From the NCBI GenBank assembly GCA_037130755.1, contig JBAXSI010000015.1, forward strand, positions 1-64,000: a stretch of DNA of 64,000 nt, given 5' to 3'. Source of the stretch: UBA10649 sp037130755 (GTDB lineage Bacteria > Actinomycetota > Actinomycetes > S36-B12). This document shows positions 15,875 to 24,834 of this stretch, piece by piece. Under the pieces are notes generated by a model that saw nothing but the letters and a program-made list of their open reading frames with translations, was not told the origin of the DNA and did not search any database. Positions within the stretch are counted from its first letter, which is position 1. Each line of letters opens with the position of its first letter. Made by a program: the position numbers and the translations under genes.

Positions 15875-16612
15875 CTACTTGATGTTCCAGGAGATGTTCA
15901 CCGACACCGTCACCTGCTGCGTGCCGGGGTTGATCGGCGTGGACTTGTCCGCCGCGGGCGCTGCTGCTTCGGCAAACGCGATCGGCGGCGGCGGAGAAGT
16001 GCTGGTGGACTCGGTTACGTTGGCGACGTCGCCCAGCGTGAAGCCCATGAGCTTCGCGTACTGCTCAGCCTGCTTGGTTGCGATATCGACGGCCTGCGCG
16101 CGGGCGGCGTTGCCCGCAACGGTCGGATCGGTGACGTACGGCGACAGCGAGTCGATACGAACCACATTGCCGCCGGCCGCGACGACGGAGTCGAGAGTGG
16201 CGCCGGCCGTGGCGAGGTCGCGCATGGTCACGCTGAGGGTCTGCGAGGCGCGGTAGCCGGTCAGGGTCTGGCCGCCATCCTGCGTGTAGTTGTAGGTCGG
16301 ACCCACCTGGATGCCCTGGGTGGCGATGTCCTTCTCGTCGACCTTCGCGGCCTTGAGGGCCTCGAGCACCTTGGTCGACGCTGCTGCTGCGTCGGCCTGT
16401 GCCGTCTGGGCAGACGTCGGGTTCGTGACCTCGACGGTGATCGAGGCCTTGGCGGCGTCCGGGATCGCGTCGGCGGTTCCGGTCGACGAGACGCTCACGG
16501 TGCGAGCCGCGACGCCCGATGGCGAGACGACCGTCGTGGGCGAGCAGGCCGTGACGAGCACGGCGGTGGCGGCCGCGGCTGCTGCCAGGCCGATCAGGGC
16601 GCTTCGGTTCAT
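15875..16612 (-). CDS. SIMPL-domain (DUF541) lipoprotein
   Basis: This 245-residue protein has a lipoprotein signal (AAAAATAVLVTAC, lipid Cys at 23) followed by a SIMPL domain. Recognisable parts are the VSVSSTGTADAIPDAA strand, DIATQGIQVGPTYNY, and the closing VTVSVNISWNIK. Family members are periplasmic or outer-face proteins of unknown activity. GGAGGTAGGA precedes the ATG at 16612. The gene ends just before the cutinase start, so the two form an envelope-related pair, divergent from the ABC exporter operon. Confidence 0.85.
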   Translation of the reverse strand: MNRSALIGLAAAAAATAVLVTACSPTTVVSPSGVAARTVSVSSTGTADAIPDAAKASITVEVTNPTSAQTAQADAAAASTKVLEALKAAKVDEKDIATQGIQVGPTYNYTQDGGQTLTGYRASQTLSVTMRDLATAGATLDSVVAAGGNVVRIDSLSPYVTDPTVAGNAARAQAVDIATKQAEQYAKLMGFTLGDVANVTESTSTSPPPPIAFAEAAAPAADKSTPINPGTQQVTVSVNISWNIK

Positions 16613-16682
16613 GTGTCCTACCTCCATGCCCCTCAGACGTACGTGTGGACGGGCCCGTTCCCACCAGCCTAGGGTCCATTTC

Positions 16683-17732
16683 ATGAAGTCGATGATCATC
16701 AAGGAGTTCCGCGAGCTGAGCCGGGATCGACGGACCATGGCGATGATCATCGTCCTGCCGATCCTCTTCCTCGTGATCTTCGGCTACGCGGCCAACTTCA
16801 ACGTCGGCACGCTCAAGACCATCGTCATCGGACCTCAGGCGTCCGTGGCCCAGAAGATGCTCCCGCCACTGTTCGAGGTCACGTCCGTGCTGCCGGGTGC
16901 GACCACGGAACAGGCCAAGCAGATGATCGTGCGCGCCGAGGCCCAGGTCGTGATCGACACCACGACGAATCCGCCCACGGCGTGGGTCGACGGGGCCGAC
17001 CTGTTCTCCGCTCAGACCGCCAACGCGGCCCTGGCCCGCTCCGGCGGGCAGGTGCGGACGGACGTGCTGTTCAACCCCGAGTTCAAGACGTCGTGGTACA
17101 TGGTGCCCTCGCTGATCGGGCTCATCCTCACGTTCATCGGCACCATCGTGACGAGCATCGGCCTGGTCCGCGAGCGCGAGAACGGCACGCTGGAGCAGCT
17201 TGCGGTGATGCCGTTCCGTCCAGTCGACGTGATCCTGGGGAAGATCGCGCCGTACTTCCTGCTGGCCAGCATCGACCTGCTCATCATCACCGTCGTGGGC
17301 ATCCTGCTGTTCGGTGTGCCGTTCGCCGGCAGCGTGCTCGTGTTTGCCCTCGGGGCCGCACTCTTCTTGTTCGTGGTGCTCGGCATGGGCGTCCTGATCT
17401 CGACGCTGTCGCAGACGACTGGCCAGGCCATCCAGCTGGCGATACTGACCCTGCTCCCACAGGTCCTGCTCTCCGGAATGATCTTCCCGCTGATCGCGAT
17501 GCCCTGGGCCATCCGCTGGATCGGCTACCTGATGCCGCTGACCTACTTCACCATGATCAGCCGTGGAGTCTTCCTGCGCGGGACCCCGATCGACGCCACC
17601 GCGATGTGGCTGCCCATCCTCGTCCTCGCCGTAATGGCCACGGTCATCTTCAGCCTCGCGATCATCCGCTTCCGCCGCGACCTCGCCCCGCGCCGCAGCA
17701 GCCGGATCAGCACGTTGGCGCAGGAGGCCTGA
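16683..17732 (+). CDS. ABC-2 type exporter permease
   Basis: This 349-residue membrane protein has one N-terminal helix (MIIVLPILFLVIFGYAA), an extracytoplasmic domain of about 130 residues, and then five helices from residue ~145, the ABC-2 permease layout of YbhS/YbhR-like exporters. The conserved RERENGTLEQL cytoplasmic helix lies after the second membrane segment. The stop is 1 nt before the start of the ATPase gene, so they form one transport complex. The exported compound is unknown. Confidence 0.9.
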   Translation: MKSMIIKEFRELSRDRRTMAMIIVLPILFLVIFGYAANFNVGTLKTIVIGPQASVAQKMLPPLFEVTSVLPGATTEQAKQMIVRAEAQVVIDTTTNPPTAWVDGADLFSAQTANAALARSGGQVRTDVLFNPEFKTSWYMVPSLIGLILTFIGTIVTSIGLVRERENGTLEQLAVMPFRPVDVILGKIAPYFLLASIDLLIITVVGILLFGVPFAGSVLVFALGAALFLFVVLGMGVLISTLSQTTGQAIQLAILTLLPQVLLSGMIFPLIAMPWAIRWIGYLMPLTYFTMISRGVFLRGTPIDATAMWLPILVLAVMATVIFSLAIIRFRRDLAPRRSSRISTLAQEA

Positions 17733-17733
17733 C

Positions 17734-19461
17734 ATGGCCGATCGCTGGGGGGTCCGAGACGTCACTGTCGCCTTCGGTGCGCGCGTCGCGCTCCGCAACG
17801 TGACGTTCGAGGTAAGCCCGGGCGAGATGGTCGCCGTCGTCGGTGGCGACGGAGCCGGCAAGTCAACGCTGCTGCGGACGATCACCGGTCGTGTCATCCC
17901 CGCATCGGGCACCGTCTCGGCACCTGACTCGACCCGCATCGGCTACCAGGCGGCGTCGTCCGGCGCCTGGGGCCAGTTGACCGTCGATGAGAACCTCGAC
18001 GTGGTCGCCGGCGCGTACCACCTCGACCCGAAGCCTCATCGGGAACGCGCCGATCGCCTGCTCGAGGCCGCCGGCCTCATCGACGTACGGACTCGACTGG
18101 CCGCCCAGTTGTCCGGGGGCATGCGGCAGAAGCTCGGCTTCTGCATGGCCATGCTGCACTCCCCCGCCCTGCTGGTCCTCGACGAGCCATCGACCGGAGT
18201 GGACCCGGTCAGCCGAGTGGAGTTGTGGGGCCTGATCACCGAGGCTGCGGCCGGCGGAGCGGCGGTCATGATCAGCACCACGTACCTCGACGAGGCCGAG
18301 CGCGTGCACGACGTGCTGGTGCTGGACGAGGGCGTCGTGCTGCTCGACGGCACGCCGGGCACGGTCATCGCCTCAGCGCCTGGAACAGTCGTGTCGTTGG
18401 CCACTCCGACCGATCCTGCGCATGCGTGGCGACGAGGCCGCGACTGGCGGCAGTGGCATGCCGGGCCACCGATTGCCGGCGATGACGTCGTGGTTCCGGA
18501 CATGGAGGACGCTGTCGTGTCCGCGGCGTTCAACGCCAGGGCCGCGGATGTCCTCCCCCCGGTTCCCCCGGCTCCCACGACCACCTTCCCCCCGGTGGGC
18601 ACCGAGCTGGCAGCCGTCAGTTCGGTGACGAAGCGCTTCGGCCACGACGCCGTCGTCGACGACGTCTCGATGCAGGTCCACGCGGGCGAGATCGTCGGCC
18701 TGATCGGGGCCAACGGTGCCGGCAAGACGACACTTATCCGCATCCAGCTCGGACTGCTCCTCCCGACCGCCGGCTCCGTCGCGCTGTTCGGGCGCGAGCC
18801 GTCCCGCGAGACGCGTCGTCGGATCGGCTACGTGCCGCAAGGACTGGGGCTCTACCGCGACCTCACAGTGGAAGAGAACGTGCGCTTCGTCGCCAGCGCG
18901 TATGGCCGGAAACCGAGCATGGACGAAGGGCTCGCACTCGTCGCCAACGACCTTGTAGGCGACATCGGACTCGGGCGCCAGCGCCAACTGGCCTTCACGT
19001 GCGCGCTCTCGCACGAACCGGAGTTGCTCGTGCTCGACGAGCCGACGTCAGGCGTCGACCCGATCTCGCGCGCTCGACTCTGGGACACCATCCACGCGCA
19101 GGCGGATGCTGGCGCCGGTGTCCTCGTCAGCACGCACTACATGCAGGAGGCCGAGCAGTGCGACCGCCTCGTACTTCTCGACCTGGGGCGAGTGGTCGCC
19201 CAAGGCACAGTTGCCGACATCGTCGGCAGCACGACCGCCGTGCGCGTGGTCACCGAAGGCTGGAGCGTCGCCTTCACCGCGCTCACCGCCAACGACCTGC
19301 CGGTTGCGCTCTCGGGCACGGAGGTCCGCGTCGCCGACACCGAGGCGGACGTGGTCCTCGATCTCCTGCGCGCCGCCGGCATCGATGCTCAGCTGGAGGT
19401 CGTGCCCGCCACCTTGGAGGAGAAGATGACCGTGATCACCCGAAGCCGGGAGACCGTCTAG
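17734..19461 (+). CDS. Fused double-ATPase ABC protein, YbhF-like
   Basis: This 575-residue protein carries two nucleotide-binding domains in one chain, driving the permease encoded just upstream. NBD1 has a full set: Walker A GGDGAGKST, signature LSGGMRQK, Walker B LLVLDEPSTG. NBD2 has Walker A GANGAGKTT and Walker B LLVLDEPTSG, but its signature reads IGLGRQRQ instead of LSGG and its helical subdomain looks about 15-20 residues short. A weaker second signature is also known in YbhF-type proteins. A GGAGG site lies inside the end of the permease gene. It overlaps the convergent lipoprotein gene by 4 nt. Confidence 0.9.
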   Translation: MADRWGVRDVTVAFGARVALRNVTFEVSPGEMVAVVGGDGAGKSTLLRTITGRVIPASGTVSAPDSTRIGYQAASSGAWGQLTVDENLDVVAGAYHLDPKPHRERADRLLEAAGLIDVRTRLAAQLSGGMRQKLGFCMAMLHSPALLVLDEPSTGVDPVSRVELWGLITEAAAGGAAVMISTTYLDEAERVHDVLVLDEGVVLLDGTPGTVIASAPGTVVSLATPTDPAHAWRRGRDWRQWHAGPPIAGDDVVVPDMEDAVVSAAFNARAADVLPPVPPAPTTTFPPVGTELAAVSSVTKRFGHDAVVDDVSMQVHAGEIVGLIGANGAGKTTLIRIQLGLLLPTAGSVALFGREPSRETRRRIGYVPQGLGLYRDLTVEENVRFVASAYGRKPSMDEGLALVANDLVGDIGLGRQRQLAFTCALSHEPELLVLDEPTSGVDPISRARLWDTIHAQADAGAGVLVSTHYMQEAEQCDRLVLLDLGRVVAQGTVADIVGSTTAVRVVTEGWSVAFTALTANDLPVALSGTEVRVADTEADVVLDLLRAAGIDAQLEVVPATLEEKMTVITRSRETV

Positions 19462-20060
19462 GAGGCCGAGGGTGCCGCCGAGGCCGACGGGGCTGTGGAC
19501 TGATCCGGTGCTGCCGAGCCGCCCCCTGTCGGGGCAACCATGCGTCCTGCGCAGGCGCGGTCGTAGACCGCCCCGAAGGTCGACTCCTTGCCGCCGACCT
19601 TCGTGACGAAGTCCTTCGGCTGCGCGGTCGCTGCCCAGCCGGTCGTGAGGTTCGCCGGGAGGATGAGGAAGTTGCTGCCCTCCACGACGGGAACGACCCA
19701 CTCCTTGGAGTCACGGATGGTCTGCGGCACCGCCTGGCACGTGACGAGCGTGGCGAATCCGTCGTCGACCGAGCCGCTCGCGAGCATGATCTGGAAGTCC
19801 GGGCAGCGCACCAGCGCGTGCCCACCGAGGTCCTTGCCGGTGAACGGGTCCTTCGTCAGCACCTGCGGTTGCGGGTCCGTCGACGGCAGCGTGCAGTTGA
19901 AGCCGGCGGCCTTGACGCCCTCGAGCACGTCCTTGGGCGTCTGCCATCCCGACGGTGCCGGGGACGCCGACGCGCTCGGGCTGGACGAGGAGGATGAGCA
20001 GCCGGCCAGGCCGATCGCCAGAACGGCGGCAACGGCGGCGGTGCGAAGTATCGGGCGCAT
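19458..20060 (-). CDS. Hypothetical lipoprotein
   Basis: This 200-residue protein has a clear lipoprotein signal (AVLAIGLAGC, Cys 21) followed by a Ser/Ala/Pro linker. The mature domain (about 40-180) has four cysteines (FNCTLP, VRCPDF, VTCQAV, RACAGR) that could form two disulfides. The C-terminus is again Ala/Ser/Pro rich. No family is recognised. The stop overlaps the ABC ATPase stop by 4 nt on the opposite strand. Confidence 0.72.
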   Translation of the reverse strand: MRPILRTAAVAAVLAIGLAGCSSSSSSPSASASPAPSGWQTPKDVLEGVKAAGFNCTLPSTDPQPQVLTKDPFTGKDLGGHALVRCPDFQIMLASGSVDDGFATLVTCQAVPQTIRDSKEWVVPVVEGSNFLILPANLTTGWAATAQPKDFVTKVGGKESTFGAVYDRACAGRMVAPTGGGSAAPDQSTAPSASAAPSAS

Positions 20061-20189
20061 GGATCCCCTCGGATGGACGTCCCCATGACCCTAACGACCT
20101 GTGTCAACCGCTCCGTCGGGGGTCAGACATCGCCGGGAGCTGGATGAAACGGTACAAAGTTAAGAACAAGCCAAACCCTTTCGCCCGCT

Positions 20190-20217
20190 TTGAAACCCCC
20201 TGCCGCGGGTGTATACC
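20190..20217 (+). promoter_or_regulatory. Promoter for the GGDEF gene, likely leaderless transcript
   Basis: A -35 box TTGAAA (20190-20195) and a -10 box TATACC (20212-20217) are separated by 16 bp. Transcription would begin near 20224, 2 nt before the ATG at 20226. No ribosome site precedes that ATG, so a leaderless mRNA is expected. Confidence 0.55.
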
Positions 20218-20225
20218 GTCGAACC

Positions 20226-21437
20226 ATGCCGGGGGCGGTGGGATCGGCCGAGGTCACGCCAGTGCGCAACCGGCGTCGCCAGATCCTGTGCGAGATGACC
20301 ACGCGCGAGACGCCCCGGATTCTGCTCGCCTTCGTGCTGCTCATCGCGGCCTACGTCGTCGTCAGCCCAGTCAGCGGCGAGACGCACCACCTGTCCACCT
20401 ACCTGACCGATGTTGCCCTGGGGATCTACCTGCTCTCGATCGCACTCCTCATCCGCAGCGAGTTCCTCACCCAGAGCATGTCCCCCACACTGTTCGCCTC
20501 GGCTGTGGTGGTCACCATCGTGGCCTTCAACTTCGAGTACTCCCTCGAGCCCGACGTGAACACCCTGGGCATCATCCTCATCTGCCTGACCGCCTGCGGC
20601 CCCCTCATCCTGATGTGGCGCCCGTTCATCGTGGCGATGATCGCCCCGGCGGTTCTGACCGTCTTCACGGTCATCAGGTTCACGCCGTTCCACATCGTCG
20701 ACTGGCTCGTGACGATCCTGATGGCCGTCGGCCTGAGCGCCGTCATGCTGGCCGCTCGACGAAGCTCGGCCACCCGATTGGCCATTGCGACCGTCACGAT
20801 CGAGGAGATGGCAACGCGAGATCCCCTCACCGGGGTCCTCAACCGGCACGGGTTGGATGCCGCGTCCGGCACCCTCGCGGCGTTCGCCCGGCGGCACCAC
20901 GAGCCAGTGTTCGCCGCCTTCGTCGACATCGTCGGCCTCAAGGGCGTCAACGATGCGTACGGACACGCGACCGGAGACCTGGTGATCCAGCGGACCTCCC
21001 GGGCAGTGGAGAGCGTGTCGCGCGGCAGCGACATCGTCGTGCGCATGGGCGGTGACGAGTTTCTCGTGCTCGGCATGGGCCCCCAGCCGGATCCGCGCAG
21101 CTATGCCAGTCGGATCACGGCGGCCTTGGACCTCACGGACCTCGAGACCGCCTGGGCGGGCAAGGTGTCAGTCGGCACGTCGTCGAGCATCCACGGCGAC
21201 ATCGACGACCTCATCGACGCCGCAGACAAGGCGATGTACGACGGTCGCAGCCACCTCCACCAGGGCATCGCACCATCGACGCCCACCGTGCACATGCGCG
21301 ACTGGCAGCCCCTCGCCCGCCCCCGAGTCGTCAGGTCAGGGGATGCGGACGACCTGTCGGCTGGCCAGGCACCACGGGTCGGGGAGGAAGAGCGCACGGA
21401 TGAAGGCACCGTTGAGGCGACGGTTAGTGGCCCCTGA
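20226..21437 (+). CDS. Membrane-bound GGDEF diguanylate cyclase
   Basis: This protein of about 403 residues has five or six membrane segments (about 30-178) and then a GGDEF domain (from ~190). DPLTGVLNR (199-207), the metal-binding strand FVDIVGLKGVND and the active loop RMGGDEF (273-279) are all intact, so synthesis of cyclic di-GMP is expected. The final ~60 residues are charged and disordered, and the last 102 bp overlap the convergent secreted-protein gene. No EAL domain and no clear inhibitory RxxD site are seen. The start was chosen from the promoter spacing. Confidence 0.85.
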   Translation: MPGAVGSAEVTPVRNRRRQILCEMTTRETPRILLAFVLLIAAYVVVSPVSGETHHLSTYLTDVALGIYLLSIALLIRSEFLTQSMSPTLFASAVVVTIVAFNFEYSLEPDVNTLGIILICLTACGPLILMWRPFIVAMIAPAVLTVFTVIRFTPFHIVDWLVTILMAVGLSAVMLAARRSSATRLAIATVTIEEMATRDPLTGVLNRHGLDAASGTLAAFARRHHEPVFAAFVDIVGLKGVNDAYGHATGDLVIQRTSRAVESVSRGSDIVVRMGGDEFLVLGMGPQPDPRSYASRITAALDLTDLETAWAGKVSVGTSSSIHGDIDDLIDAADKAMYDGRSHLHQGIAPSTPTVHMRDWQPLARPRVVRSGDADDLSAGQAPRVGEEERTDEGTVEATVSGP

Positions 21438-22061
21438 CACCCGGAAGGCACCGAACTGGTCAGGGAACGCCGAGCCGATCGAGGTCCACTTGCCGGTACC
21501 ACCCCGCACCTTCGACAGGTAGCCGTACAACCGGATCGTTCCAGCGGCTCCGATAGCGCCGCGGTTCGTCCTGGCGACCACTTTGCCGGTGACGGTGAGA
21601 GTGCCGCGCCGTACTGACGCCGCCAGCGCGGAGAACTGGGTCGGCGCGCGCGACACGTTGAACGCGGCAGGCGCGAACTCTGCTGCCTCAACAGCCGTGT
21701 TCAAGGTGCCCGAGACGTTGTAGGCACCGGGGCCGTCGATCGACGGGCAGACTTGGAACGTGTCCTTGATGGGCCCGGAGGCGTTCGCCAGCAGCGACAT
21801 CGACAGTGCGTTGTTGGACCCGGTGATCGCCGCCGCGAGATGGACGGTGGCGAACGAGTCCACCTGGTCGAAGGTCGCCTTCACTGGGGCGTTCATGCAC
21901 TCGGGGCCCTCGAAGATGACGTCCGGGATCGTCACCACGACCCGGGTCCCCCCGGCCGTGGCCGTCGTGAGCCCGTCGGCAATGGCCACGGCAGGTGCAA
22001 CCTGCCCGACACTCAGCAGCAGGATGACAGCCGACGTGGCGGTCGCCCGGAGACGTCGCAT
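21336..22061 (-). CDS. Secreted hypothetical protein
   Basis: This 241-residue protein has a Sec signal peptide (AVILLLSVGQVAPAVAIA, cleavage near residue 28) and a mature part rich in beta strands. The C-terminal half (about 145-240) resembles repeats seen in secreted proteins with AGTIRLYGYL/WTSIGSAF segments. No enzyme motif is seen. GGAGGA lies 4 nt before the ATG at 22061. Its 3' end overlaps the GGDEF gene tail on the other strand by 102 bp. Confidence 0.7.
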   Translation of the reverse strand: MRRLRATATSAVILLLSVGQVAPAVAIADGLTTATAGGTRVVVTIPDVIFEGPECMNAPVKATFDQVDSFATVHLAAAITGSNNALSMSLLANASGPIKDTFQVCPSIDGPGAYNVSGTLNTAVEAAEFAPAAFNVSRAPTQFSALAASVRRGTLTVTGKVVARTNRGAIGAAGTIRLYGYLSKVRGGTGKWTSIGSAFPDQFGAFRVSGATNRRLNGAFIRALFLPDPWCLASRQVVRIP

Positions 22062-22242
22062 TCATTCCTCCATGCCTGCCTGATTCCGCGTCCGCCGTGC
22101 CCCCCGGACTTCACGAGGGTACCTTCCGTCCCGCATGACGGTCGACAGGCAGGTACCCCCGAAACATGGTGTACCCAGAACTCGCTCAGGGATAGGCGAG
22201 CGTCCCGACTAGTCTGGAGTGGCTTACGAGGAGAGGATCGCC

Positions 22243-23130
22243 GTGAACATTGAGATGCTCGAGAAGATGCGCGCCGGCCAGGGCTTCATCGCCGCCCTCG
22301 ACCAGAGCGGCGGCAGCACGCCCAAGGCCCTGAAGCTCTACGGCATCGAGGAGACCGAGTACTCCGGTGAGGCCGAGATGTTCGACCTGATCCACCAGAT
22401 GCGAGCGCGCATCATCACCAGCCCCGCTTTCAACGGTGATCGCATCGTCGGAGCCATCCTGTTCGAGATGACGATGGACCGCCTTGTCGAGGGCAAGGGC
22501 AGCGCCGAGTTCCTCTGGGAGGACAAGCAGGTCATCCCGTTCCTCAAGGTCGACAAGGGCCTAGCCGACGAGGCCGACGGCGCTCAGATCATGAAGCCCA
22601 TGCCGGACCTGGGGGCACTCCTCGACCGAGCCAAGGGCCACAACGTCTTCGGCACGAAGATGCGCTCGGTCATCAAGCTCGCCAACCCGACCGGCGTGGC
22701 GGCAGTGGTGTCGCAGCAGTTCGAGGTGGGCCGACAGATCATCGCTGCGGATCTCGTCCCGATCATCGAGCCCGAGGTCGACATCCACAGTCCGGAGAAG
22801 GCCGCCGCCGAGGAGCTGCTGAAGATCGCCCTGCTCGACGAGATCAACCGGCTCAACGACGACCAGCACATCATGCTGAAGCTGACGCTGCCGGAGCAGG
22901 ACGACTTCTACGCCGACCTGGTCGCGCACCCGCGCGTGCTCCGCGTTGTCGCGCTGTCCGGTGGGTATTCGCGTTCGGAGGCCGACGCCAAGTTGACCCG
23001 CAACCACGGGGTGATCGCGAGCTTCTCGCGCGCACTCACCGAGGGCCTCAGCGCACAGCAGACCGAGGCGGAGTTCGACGCCACGCTTGACGCGACGATC
23101 CAGAGCATCTACAACGCGTCAATCACGTAG
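22243..23130 (+). CDS. Fructose-bisphosphate aldolase, class I
   Basis: This 295-residue Schiff-base aldolase of the short bacterial class I type cleaves fructose 1,6-bisphosphate in glycolysis or makes it in gluconeogenesis. The opening GFIAALDQSGGSTPKALKLY is diagnostic. Other landmarks are TSPAFNGDRIVGAILFE, the HNVFGTKMRSVI block, EPEVDIHSPEK and the late ALSGGYSRSEA phosphate loop. The GTG at 22243 has a GAGGAGAGG site at good spacing and gives the usual family length, so the GTG 24 nt upstream is rejected. Confidence 0.92.
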   Translation: MNIEMLEKMRAGQGFIAALDQSGGSTPKALKLYGIEETEYSGEAEMFDLIHQMRARIITSPAFNGDRIVGAILFEMTMDRLVEGKGSAEFLWEDKQVIPFLKVDKGLADEADGAQIMKPMPDLGALLDRAKGHNVFGTKMRSVIKLANPTGVAAVVSQQFEVGRQIIAADLVPIIEPEVDIHSPEKAAAEELLKIALLDEINRLNDDQHIMLKLTLPEQDDFYADLVAHPRVLRVVALSGGYSRSEADAKLTRNHGVIASFSRALTEGLSAQQTEAEFDATLDATIQSIYNASIT

Positions 23131-23159
23131 GCGCCTGCGTACACCTTGATGGAGCGATC

Positions 23160-23178
23160 CGGAGCCGCACCGGTTCCG
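23160..23178 (+). terminator. Weak hairpin after the aldolase gene
   Basis: Arms CGGAGCC (23160-23166) and GGTTCCG (23172-23178) pair with one G-U pair and a 5-nt loop, 29 nt after the aldolase stop. It is followed by CCCGTTT. It lies just before the convergent stop of the serine hydrolase gene, so it may work in both directions. Confidence 0.4.
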
Positions 23179-23184
23179 CCCGTT

Positions 23185-24834
23185 TCAGTCGACCAGTCGC
23201 GTGTAGGCGTGGCCGTCGCGCAGGACCATGATGACCTCGCCGTCGACCTCCGGGCCGGCCACGATGCGCTCCGGCAGCCACTCATCCGCGCCGATCCGCC
23301 ACGTGCCCGGACCCACCGGCACGAGAAGGCAGTCGAACTCGGGCGCCTCGACTCCCCCGGCCGTGATGAGGAACAGCTCACCGGACCGTTCCACGATGCG
23401 CAGTGTCGGGTACCACGGGGAGTACGAGCGATAGCGACCGATCAACGGCACGTGCTCGGGCTTCGGCAGGGTGGGTTGCGCCGGCGCCTCGCGCGTCAGC
23501 ACATGAGGTCCGTTGATCCAGCCGCTGTCCGCGGGGTCCCATCGGAAGGAGCGCAGAGCCGGATGGTCGGTGACGTAGCGACCGTCCCATATCCGGGTGA
23601 GGTTGGCGGAAAGACCACCGAACGAGAGCGAGAGCTCCACCGGCTCGTCGCCGCTGACCTCCACCGTGAAGCCGCCCGGCCCGTCTGACGTGAACGATCC
23701 GACGAGGTACGACAGCGCAGGGGCGTGCTCGATGCGCACCGCGTCGCGTGCGGGGGGCAGCGCACGGTCGGGTTCCACCAGCAGTTGGTGCGCTGCGCGG
23801 GCGATCACCTGTGCCACGGGGTAGCAGCCATTGGCGTTCGTGAGCACCTGCACGCCGATCCCCGCATCGCGATCCGACAGCAGGAACGCCTGGTACCCGA
23901 CCATGCCGCCGCCATGGGTAAGGCAGGTGCGTCCGTCGATGACCTCGACGTTGACCCCGAGACCGTAGCGGCTGTCGGCGCACTCGAAGCCGTCACGCAG
24001 GCCCACGATGTCCTCACCCTGCGGTGCCGTCGCTGTGGTGACGCGAGACATCGCGTCGGACGACATCACGCGCACTCCATCAACCACGCCGTCCCCAAGC
24101 AGCAATCGCGCGAACTGCGCCATGTCGGCGGCCGACGACGCGACATTGCCCTCGGCAGCATCGATGTCGAACCAGTAGGCCGGGATGATGGGGTCGCCAG
24201 GTGCCCACGGCGAGTCCTCGCGCGCGGGCCAGTAGCCGGTCGCCATGGTGCCGCGCATCGACTGGCGGGTGCGGCCGAAGGAGTTGGTCATCCCGAGCGG
24301 CTCGAAGATTCGACGGCGGACCTCGTTGGCCAGCAGGTCACCAGTACGCGCCTCGACCGCCTGGCCTAGCAGCATGTAGCCGACGTTCGAGTAGTGGAAG
24401 TGCTCGATCGGCCTGGCCAAGCGGGCCAAGTTGCGCAGGTCCCACGCCTGGGCGAGGTCATCGGGCAGGCCGTCGGCACCCATGATCAGGCCGCCCGTGT
24501 GGGAGAGCAGCTGCCACAGCTCGACCTCGGGCTCGCCCGCACCCAGATCGACCCAGGGCAGGACGGACGTGATCGGCTCGTCGAGTGCCATGACGCCCTC
24601 GTCGACAAGCTGATTGACGACCAACGACACGAACGTCTTGCTGATCGATCCGATCAGCCACACATCATGCGGGGATGCGGGCTCCTCGTGCTCGGCGTCG
24701 GACATGCCGAACCCGAAGGTCGCCAATGTGCCGTCGCGGTCGACGAGCGAGACGGCTCCCCCGGCCAACGGCCACCACTCGGTGAGGTCGAGCGCGAACT
24801 CCGCGAGGCGTTCAACGGCGCTGTCGATACCCAT
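23185..24834 (-). CDS. Serine beta-lactamase-fold hydrolase (class C/DD-peptidase-like)
   Basis: This 549-residue cytoplasmic protein has the three serine penicillin-recognising motifs: S63-I-S-K66 (IGSISKTF), Y148-S-N150 (HYSNVGY) and H307-G-G-G, the usual substitute for KTG. Residues ~340-549 form beta-rich appendages such as those of D-aminopeptidases and esterases in this family. No signal peptide is present, so it probably acts on an imported peptide or ester. Its start codon overlaps the stop of lysA by one base (TGATG), and it is the last gene of the 11-gene operon. Confidence 0.85.
   Translation of the reverse strand: MGIDSAVERLAEFALDLTEWWPLAGGAVSLVDRDGTLATFGFGMSDAEHEEPASPHDVWLIGSISKTFVSLVVNQLVDEGVMALDEPITSVLPWVDLGAGEPEVELWQLLSHTGGLIMGADGLPDDLAQAWDLRNLARLARPIEHFHYSNVGYMLLGQAVEARTGDLLANEVRRRIFEPLGMTNSFGRTRQSMRGTMATGYWPAREDSPWAPGDPIIPAYWFDIDAAEGNVASSAADMAQFARLLLGDGVVDGVRVMSSDAMSRVTTATAPQGEDIVGLRDGFECADSRYGLGVNVEVIDGRTCLTHGGGMVGYQAFLLSDRDAGIGVQVLTNANGCYPVAQVIARAAHQLLVEPDRALPPARDAVRIEHAPALSYLVGSFTSDGPGGFTVEVSGDEPVELSLSFGGLSANLTRIWDGRYVTDHPALRSFRWDPADSGWINGPHVLTREAPAQPTLPKPEHVPLIGRYRSYSPWYPTLRIVERSGELFLITAGGVEAPEFDCLLVPVGPGTWRIGADEWLPERIVAGPEVDGEVIMVLRDGHAYTRLVD

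Noticed and set aside
16065..17939. A 624-residue minus-strand open frame
   Set aside because: It is antisense to the ABC-2 permease gene and has a highly charged, low-complexity composition typical of shadows.
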